Of a stretch of 64,000 bases of DNA, positions 52,201-61,200 are shown one piece after another (positions within the stretch are counted from its first letter, which is position 1; each line of letters starts with the position of its first letter). The notes below the pieces were generated by a model. The model did not search any database, was not told the origin of the DNA, and saw only the letters and a program-made list of their open reading frames with translations. Location of the stretch: assembly GCA_944472135.2 (NCBI GenBank), contig OX235262.1:61104440-61168439 (forward strand), read 5' to 3'. Source of the DNA: Trichobilharzia regenti (taxonomy: Eukaryota; Platyhelminthes; Trematoda; Strigeidida; Schistosomatidae). The translations under genes were made by a program, and so were the position numbers.

Positions 52201-55200
52201 TAATATTTTACATTTTCAACTTTCTTGTTCTCTACCTCTACCTTGTTCCTCTCTACCCGATTTAATTTCTACACCTCACTACCACTGTTACTGACTTGAC
52301 CAACGCTCAATTTCTAATCATTTATGTTACATCATCCAACTTATTTGCTCAATTTCAGTTCGAATTTAAATGGCATTATTATCTACCCCACTTCTACTTA
52401 GTCTCTACCTGTAATTACCTCTGTTACTTTCCTGACCTAAGTTGAAACATTTTAGTCAGTTAGATTATGTCATGCAACTTACTAACTCAATCTTACTTTA
52501 GTTGCTGTCTGATTAACCTTGTTTCTGTATTAGATCATTCTTGTATTACCTAATCAATTATCTAAACTTGAAAAACCTCATGTAGACGCACACACACACA
52601 CAAATAATTATGTATAAATGTGATTGTACAGCTGTGTGAATGAATTCGCCGAAAAGAGTCTCTTCGCTAAACGTCTTCTCTTTTTCATATGACTCAATGG
52701 GGATATTCAAGCTAATATTTATTAGACTGATGTTGAAGCATAACCCTGTATTTACCAGCTTCAGTGGAAAAGTCTTGGTAGTCGGTCGGTGTCAGCAGGC
52801 CTCAGAGAGTTAAACATATGAAATTGTATTTTCATTATTTCATCCCACTATATGTTGTTATCCATTTTATCGGAAACACTTCGTCTTCATTTATATCTTA
52901 GTGACTATCAATCATTTAGACAAGTGTATTTTAGGGCTATGCTTTAACACAGCTTGTATCGTTTCTTCTCTGAGCTGGATGATGGCTTGATTGCGAAGCT
53001 TTCATCACCTATCCAGACAACATCTTCAGTGCAAACTTCAATGTGAAGTGAATTTATTTCACTTCTCCATGTAAATGGTATAATTGTTTCTGTTGACGAA
53101 CATGGTTCTGATTGGTTGTTAGTTTGAATCAGTATCGATTATTTTTATCGACTTCGAATTCAATTTTTTTGTCATGTGACTTATTCTCTACTAGTTGATC
53201 AATTCAATCTATTTCTGTTGAGTGCAGATTCATGCGAGTATCAGGCTTCTAGGAGTTTTTTTTGGGCATTTTCGACGTTCCCTTTTTCTAAGATTTTACA
53301 TTTTCTCAGTTGAAATGGTGTACATAATTCTTAACATGTATTAATGCAAGAGAATAGGTTACATGGATTTCGACAGCCACTTTATTTTCCTGGATGTGAA
53401 GGTGAAGTGGCCGTCTAATTTGATCAATATGTTTTTCACAATTGTTGGAGCTTATCTTGTAGGTGACGTTGATTTTGTCGTCTTTCGTTTTTTTTTCAGG
53501 ATTTCATCATGAAGAGACATTGGTTAGAGAACAGTTGGGGAACCAGCTGGGAGTACTGGACAGCCGTTTCGTCCTACTTTGGGACTCGTCATAAGTACTC
53601 AGCAATTGCCAAGGTTCGTTCTATTGGAGAGTCCCAAAGTACAACGAAACAGCTGTCCAATACTCCCAGCTGGTTTGCCAATGGTTCTCTAACCAATGTC
53701 ATTTCATGACGAAATCCTGAAACCAATCAAATCCGTGCAGACCAACACTTGAATTGATTTTGTTGGTTTGTAGACAACATGAATTCCATAAAGTTTTAAG
53801 TCTTGCAATGATTCAAGAGGTGTAACAGTAACTGACAGGCATGTTGTTGCATTACTCAGATATTTGAGACTGGAAATGAATTAAAAGTCAAATACAATCC
53901 AATCAGTGCATTTTGATAGTCTGACAGAGTTCCGATTACTGTTTAAGAAAAGTTTCACCTATTATTAATAGAGATGGTTGAAGATCAAACTATTAAGAAA
54001 CCTTAGACGCAGTCTTTAAGCTTGTTGGCAGTTACCATTAGAATGTGTCTCAGTAACGTTAAAGAAACTGACTCCCTCTCAGATATTTGAACACGCACAC
54101 ACCATTAATTGCTGCAGTCGAAGATGTTATCACCGGGTAATATAGTCTCACACTTGGCTTTTTGGAAGACTGTAATCGATAGGTTGATTGGTCACTAAGA
54201 AATAACAAATGTCATATGTCTGATCTTCCGTGTTGATAATGGCCGAGTTCTAATAGTCAGATTTGTAAAGTTGTCACCAGACTAGGTGACTCACCATCGT
54301 ATTGCATCTTAAACTGGTGTTTAATGGTTGAAGACAATCGGCAGGTATCTCTAGACCCTGGTTTCGTGCTCATAAGCACTCGTTAGCAAAGCTTATGTGT
54401 AAATCCGAAAGAGATCATGTCATCTCCAACCATTTAATAAGTAGTTACTAGAATTGCACTGTGATGATAAGTCTTCTGGTTGTATTATAACATTTCAAAC
54501 GTGACTGGCTGAACTCAGGTAGTACCGAAACACCATGAATTATACACATGATACACTGAATCTGTTCAGAAGTGTGTTACACCCAGCAAGAAGTAAAAAG
54601 AATTGAATTTTCAACACTAATTCCAAGTCAGTTCTCCTATATAATCCAGTGACCTGAAGTGTGTGTGTCATGAAAAGCATTTCCAACAGGTTGCTGTAGA
54701 CTTTCACTACGATCTGCCTTCGCTAGCTAGTTGGTTAATAGAAATTAGATGGTTGGAAAGGATAAACCAGCCACAAAGAACTCTGACAACGAACCAACTA
54801 ACTATCTATTGCCCAAGAAATAGCCCGAAGAAAATAGCTAGAGATTGGAAACACAACGAGGAGACCACTGAGTGAGTGACACTGCGTGCCAGGACCTCGA
54901 GTGGGACGCGAATTGGGCAACAGTCCGAGGATAACATGCAGAAGATCGTGTGAGGAGATGACTAGAGGTTATAGGCAATCGTTGAGCGAGCTAAAGAAGA
55001 TCGCTGAGAACAGGGTGAAATGGAGATGTGTTGTTGAAGCCATATGTTCCACATAGAAACTAAGGGAATAATAATAATTATAATTACTCTCCGCAATGAT
55101 CAACCCACGTTTCACCTATTGTATAAGAAAGATGCAATCAAAATAGGACCAGCTTCCGGATTGAATAATGAGTATTCTGTAAGTAATCGAAATCAAAATA

Positions 55201-58200
55201 CTAAGCCGCATCATTCTGGAAAGATTCAAACAAGCCCTAGATGAAAAACTTCGACCGGAACAAGCTGGATTCAGGTGAAACAAGTCATGTATTGATCAAA
55301 TCGCCACACTACGGATCATCATTGAACAAAGCTTGGAATGGCAGTCACCTCTCTATCTCAACTTCATCAACTTTGAAAAAGGCTTTCGACAGCGTCGATC
55401 GAGAGGGGATTTGGCAACTACTTCGCTACTACGGGGTCCCATCGACAATTATACATCTCATCCAAACAGTTGTACGATAATGCTGCATGCCAAGTAATCC
55501 ACAACAAGAAGCTTACGGAATCCTTCGAAGTGAGGACGGGAGTGAGGCAAGGCTGTCTACTATCGCAGTAGATTTGATAATGCGACAGACAACGGGCAAT
55601 GAAGAAACAGGAATAAAATGGACTCACACAAAAACTTGGAGGATCTGGACTTCGCTGATGATATATGTCTGATTTTCCACAAACAGGAAGATATGCAAGT
55701 GAAAAGCAACAAGTTGGCGATAGGAGAAGCATCAAAGACAGGACTACAGGTGAACATAGATAAAACAAAGGTGGTGAAGATTCCTGACCGACACCAACAG
55801 CAACAACAGACAACAATCAGCCAGCATGAATGGGAGGAACCTCAAAGAAACAACCTCTTTTATCTACCTACTTGGGAAGCATCGTTTCAACTACAGGCGA
55901 CGGAACTGACGAGGATATCAAAGCAAGAATTGGAAAAGCAAGACAAGCTTTCATTACTCTCAAGTCTGTGTGGAGGTCAACATCACTCATCATCGAAAAT
56001 AAGATCCGGATTTTCAACTCCAATATGAAGTCAGTCAGTGCTACTTACTATACGGATCAGAGACTTCGCGCGGCATAAAGAGCATCTCAAACAAACTTCA
56101 GACCTTCATTAACAGCTGTATTCGCTCACTACTCAAGGTCAGATGGCCGGCCAGAAAAGATCACCAACAGGGATCTCTGGCAATCAGCGGACCAACAAAC
56201 CAGGAACCGATTGTGAAACAAATAGGCAAGAAGAAATGGAGATGGATTGGCCATACTCTGAGGAAACCATCAAGTGACATCACTAGACAAGCCATTGCTC
56301 GAGTGAAACCCGAAAGGGAAGCGGGTGGCGAGTTGGTTGTCAGTGTGTGGGTGACTTGGAGGAGGTTATGTGAGGAGGAGATGAAAGTATGTGGGCAGAC
56401 TTGGAGTGGGGTGAAAAAGTTGGCAGAAAACAGAAGGCAATGGAGAAGCGCAGCTGAAGCCCTATGTTCCTCTAGGAATTAAATGATATTATAGTACTAA
56501 TAGTAATAATAATAATCGAAATCATTTAAAAATCACCTCTTACTCTTTTCTCGTCCTGACAATGAAATAGTTGACATCAACAAGGGTGTAGATAAAACAT
56601 TCCTTATCTATCGAATCCTGTCTACATATTATCCAGAATAAGCTGAATAGACAGACAGATAGTAAAACAATTATCATGAATAAATTTTTTATTCCTTATC
56701 TCTTCTTCTTTTGTTATTGTTCATGACATACATACACTGTGCAATGTGTATTGATGGCTTGACATTTATTCTGTTTTCTCTTATAATGAATACATTACCA
56801 TGACCACTGACCACTTTTAAGTAGAAGCTGTGTGACATATATAGACCGAAAGAAAAATTACTGAGCAGTTATCACTTATCAGATCTGATATATTGCTCAA
56901 CAGATTTCTTTCGGGCAATCTAATGGCATACTGTTTTGTATCGTCTTGTGGTGTTTCGTTTTCTCTCAATTTATATGCTTAAATAAGGGATCAAAAGTGG
57001 AATGAGGTCAAATGAATAAGTTGAGCAATAAATACAGTAACAAAAGTAAAGTTATGAGGATCACAAAACAATCAATAAGCTACCAAATGAACAATTCAGA
57101 TTTCAACCAATAGGTAGTTTAAAAAACCGTTCAAAGTTCCGTTTTTTTCAATGATTTTGTGGCTAAATGACTATTCTGTTGATTACAGTTTCAAGGAGCC
57201 ATTTCTTCTGCACTCGTCAGTTCTTTTCATTCCTTTGTGTTCTAGGAGGAACCTAAGACTTCAGGTTTGATCTCTGATGTTTCAGTAGCGGTGGTGGTTT
57301 ATTAAAGGATGGAGTTATTAAACTCACTCCCAGCCTTCCCTCTTTATCAGTCTTAATACTGAGTAAGCGAGGTTTAGTAGTGTGTCGGTAGGAAATCGAA
57401 ATTCGGATCACGTGCGTGGTCGTTGTGCATTCTATCACTGAACCGCAGTTATTATTAGTGTATCTATTAGACTATCCCTAAGAAGGTGCGTCGGTGGTAT
57501 AGCGGTTAGGACGCTCGCCGACCATGCATATGGTCCGGGGTTCGATCCCCGGCCGGCGCCGCACTCCTTTACCTCACTGAGCCAGAAATAATCCTGGTAA
57601 AGAGGAAAGGTTGGGCATGAGGCTAGCAACCCCATCCTGTAAAAATTAAACGCTGCTACAGAAACTTCAAGCCACTAGCTTGGAACCCTATGTTCCACTG
57701 GGAACGTGAAGGAAAAAATTTTTTTATTAGACTATCCCCAAGTAATTAGTAAATAACGGCCAGCACATGTGTTATGCATACCGAGTTATTGCCTCCTTCA
57801 TCCAACAATGCCAGGTGATATAGAATTAGCTTAAGAAAGAGTTACAGCCTGTCATTAGTCCACGAAAGCTTTGGCTGTTGGTTTACACATGTCACGTAAG
57901 GAGGTTAAGACTATCTGTCTAGAGTCCTCGATGCACTAAGAACCAAAAACTGAAAACTGTTGGTGACACCGCTCAAAATCGTACACAAAGGTGCAGATTT
58001 CTTCACTCCTAGTGATCTTGGCGACATTTCGACTCCTGCTACAGACATTTCAACGGTACTCCTTCGTAACTAAGTGGATAACACATTAGCTTTTGAAATG
58101 ATGGGTTCTAGGTTTATGTCTCGGAGAGGACAACATCTCCCACTGAGGATGTGGGCATATCAAGATGATGAGATGCAAATAGAATGAAATGCACTTGTTC

Positions 58201-61200
58201 GATTTTACTGCCAACCATTAACAATTAAATAATTTTGCAAGGACTTATTTACTTTACTTGAATAGATACCGCTTTGTGATGACTTCTTTTGTCAGGCCAG
58301 CTTTTGTATTGTTACTAATAACGGGATTTCGTTACTTTGAATAATACACTAATAGTGAGTACTACTAGGCACAGATATTTGAATTCTCTAGGCTATGTGC
58401 CAAAAGTTATGTATTACATCTTGCAGTACTACTCAGCTAATCAGAATGAAGTAGGTGGAGGCAGGTTTGAACAAGGAATTGTGCTACTGAACGTCATTTG
58501 CTGAAGGTAATCGTTCGAGCAGTATGGTAGGATAAAATCTGATGATGGCTTTCCATGTTATTATTACTTGTAGTATTAGCACAGTACTATTTTTCTTACC
58601 GTGTCATTTTTCCATGTAAAAATCTGGCGTGGTTTTGCTTTATTGTTCTGACTAAGTTCATTACATTCTCATGCCTACCGCTTACTAGATTTGTAATCAA
58701 ATTGTCAACCTATAATTTCTAATGACTCTGGCTGTTCAGTGGTTAAATGATGGTCAGCCACGTGCGTGGCCCAAGTTCAACTCCCGGTCTTGGGGATATC
58801 TGTCTACACACCTATGATATACTGGTGTGGTGAGAGCAGGCTGCTAGCCGATTGGTTGGCACTAATCTACGTTAAGGTCTAGGTCACTAATATGGGCCGT
58901 GAACAAGGCTGAGTCAACAACCAATCACAGCGAAGTTAACGTGGCAAAATATGATTCGCAGATAGAGAACTCTGTTTGTCAAGGAATCCCGAAACAACCA
59001 ATCAGAAGCCTGCGTTTGTCTACCTAAACAACCAATCAGATGACTGCGCTTGTCTATAATAATGTTGTCTGAAATATGTATAAATACGTGTTGATTTTCA
59101 TAATAAAACGATCTGTTGCCTGGCCCTTGTCTTCTGTTGTTACATTTGGTGTCGCTGCCTACCGACAAATGAAAAGCCTATACCCTGCAGTTTTTGATGG
59201 AGACATATGGATCTTCGGGCAGGACTTCAAGGCTTCTGCGCAGTTGAGTGGCGTTCAAGATCTGTCAGCGATGGAGCTGCTACTTGAGACGCTGCTGGGA
59301 GGTCGGGCGAAAGCAGCATATGAAGGTGTGGGCCGAAGTATGGACGAATGTTCGACAGGGTCAGGCAAACAGTTTCCAAAGTGGGAAGGACCATATATGG
59401 TCACTTCGAGATGGGGTTACGCAGACACAGTCGCAATGGCGAACAATGAGAGGCGCGTGAACGTCAGCGAGCTCCAGAAATGGATACAGCGAGACAAGCC
59501 AACGATGACGCCTGCACCAAGTAGATCAAGCCGACTTCAGTCGCACGTATTTGACGGGGGGACGAGTGTGGTGAGAGCAGGCTGCTAGCCGATTGGTTGG
59601 CACTAATCTACGTTAAGGTCTAGGTCACTAATATGGGCCGTGAACAAGGCTGAGTCAACAACCAATCACAGCGAAGTTAACGTGGCAAAATATGATTCGC
59701 AGATAGAGAACTCTGTTTGTCAAGGAATCCCGAAACAACCAATCAGAAGCCTGCGTTTGTCTACCTAAACAACCAATCAGATGACTGCGCTTGTCTATAA
59801 TAATGTTGTCTGAAATATGTATAAATACGTGTTGATTTTCATAATAAAACGATCTGTTGCCTGGCCCTTGTCTTCTGTTGTTACACTGGTAGTTCACTTT
59901 GCAAAATTTTTAAAGAAATGCATCAAGTTTAATGCTCTTACATTTCTTCAGACGGCCCGTTTACACTGCACTTCTTTGCTTAGGTAACTATCTTTTAACT
60001 TCGCTGGAAGTGCTTAAGAACTGGGCAAACGTATTCACTTTTCGTTATCTGAAACAAAAGTAGAAATGTGTTTACTGGTTATTATCTGTCTACATCCCAG
60101 ATTTTTCCCACTTTTTCTCATTTCTTCACCAATGAAGTATTATTCCATTTTTCCCTTTACCTTTCTTTGTGCCATATCATATTATAACAAACTGATGTGA
60201 AGCCTATCTATGAAAGAAGTGCATATTGATCTGCCCATTTATGTGCTTACCTTTTATTTTATTAACTAATCACCTATCTGAACATATTAATAACTACATA
60301 TAATGTAGGATAAAACGAATTCTTAGTTTACTTAGTTGGTATCTCGTCAGCTGCACATAATAATTATTATAATATAAAGGCAGAAGGTAAGGGAGTTGGT
60401 AATGGACCTTCGTCAAGGTTAAACACATTATATCTATACACTCTCAGTCACATTAAAGTTAAACTGAGTCAGAGGAGAATAGACTGTTCTGATTGGTTGG
60501 CACTTGGTCCAAGGTTAAGCGGTTTGTCCAATAAGGTTATTTCAGAGTCACAATCTTTGCAGCCATTGGCTAAAATTGTTGATTACAGTTATGGCTGCGT
60601 CCTACCATCACGTCACAAGGATACAACTCTTATTAATTAATATACTTTAGTACATTTGATATAAAATGTGGAACAATAATTAAGCTTGGTCATGATCTGT
60701 AGACGAATCAAAATGTTAAGTTAATAAAATATAAAATACCGCTGTACTTATATGTGTAATGTCATTGAAGTTTCTCAGATAAAACAGGAAAATGAAAAGC
60801 AAGCTGCGTCGGTGGCGCAGCGGTTAGGACGCTCACTGGGGTTCGATCTCCTGCCGACGCACACCTGATGTCGATGGTTGGCCTGCTAAATTTGGGCCAC
60901 CGATATCACATGTTGAAAATTCCTTACTTGTATCAAAAATACTCCGTGGAATCAAGCTATAATAAATTTTAAAAAAAAATAAAAAAAAATAAAGTAAGAT
61001 ATTAAGGTACATAAATTCCAAGTCATTAAAAAACCGTTAATACACAAATAAGGTAGGAAAAAGTAGTGTGAGTTAAGCTCATATAGTTAGATTTTAGACA
61101 TATGAATCAAGTCACCCACTAAGCGATGATGTAACTAAACAAGAGTGCAAACACACACATTTTAAGAGACGGTATAATCAATCAGGGTTAAATGACGAGT

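Larger units (their letters stand above)
58826..59885 (+). mobile_element. Short LTR element, non-autonomous
   Basis: LTRs at 58826-59142 and 59567-59885 (about 318 bp, TG...CA, nearly identical by eye) flank 424 bp. Flanks ctgg/ctgg give a 4-bp target duplication. The internal part is open from the 5' LTR: a gag-like start ([20 protein letters not shown]) is joined directly to a sequence like the C-terminal end of a gypsy integrase ([30 protein letters not shown]). A G-run (cggggggac) just before the 3' LTR fits a polypurine tract, and tggtgtcgctgcctaccg after the 5' LTR fits a primer site. Protease, RT and RNase H are absent, so movement would need a full-length relative. Confidence 0.85.

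Noticed and set aside
31713..57722. tRNA genes at the many sites with ggttcgatcccc-type boxes
   Set aside because: Each lies in a repeated SINE with the same 3' body and A-rich end; no full cloverleaf was found.
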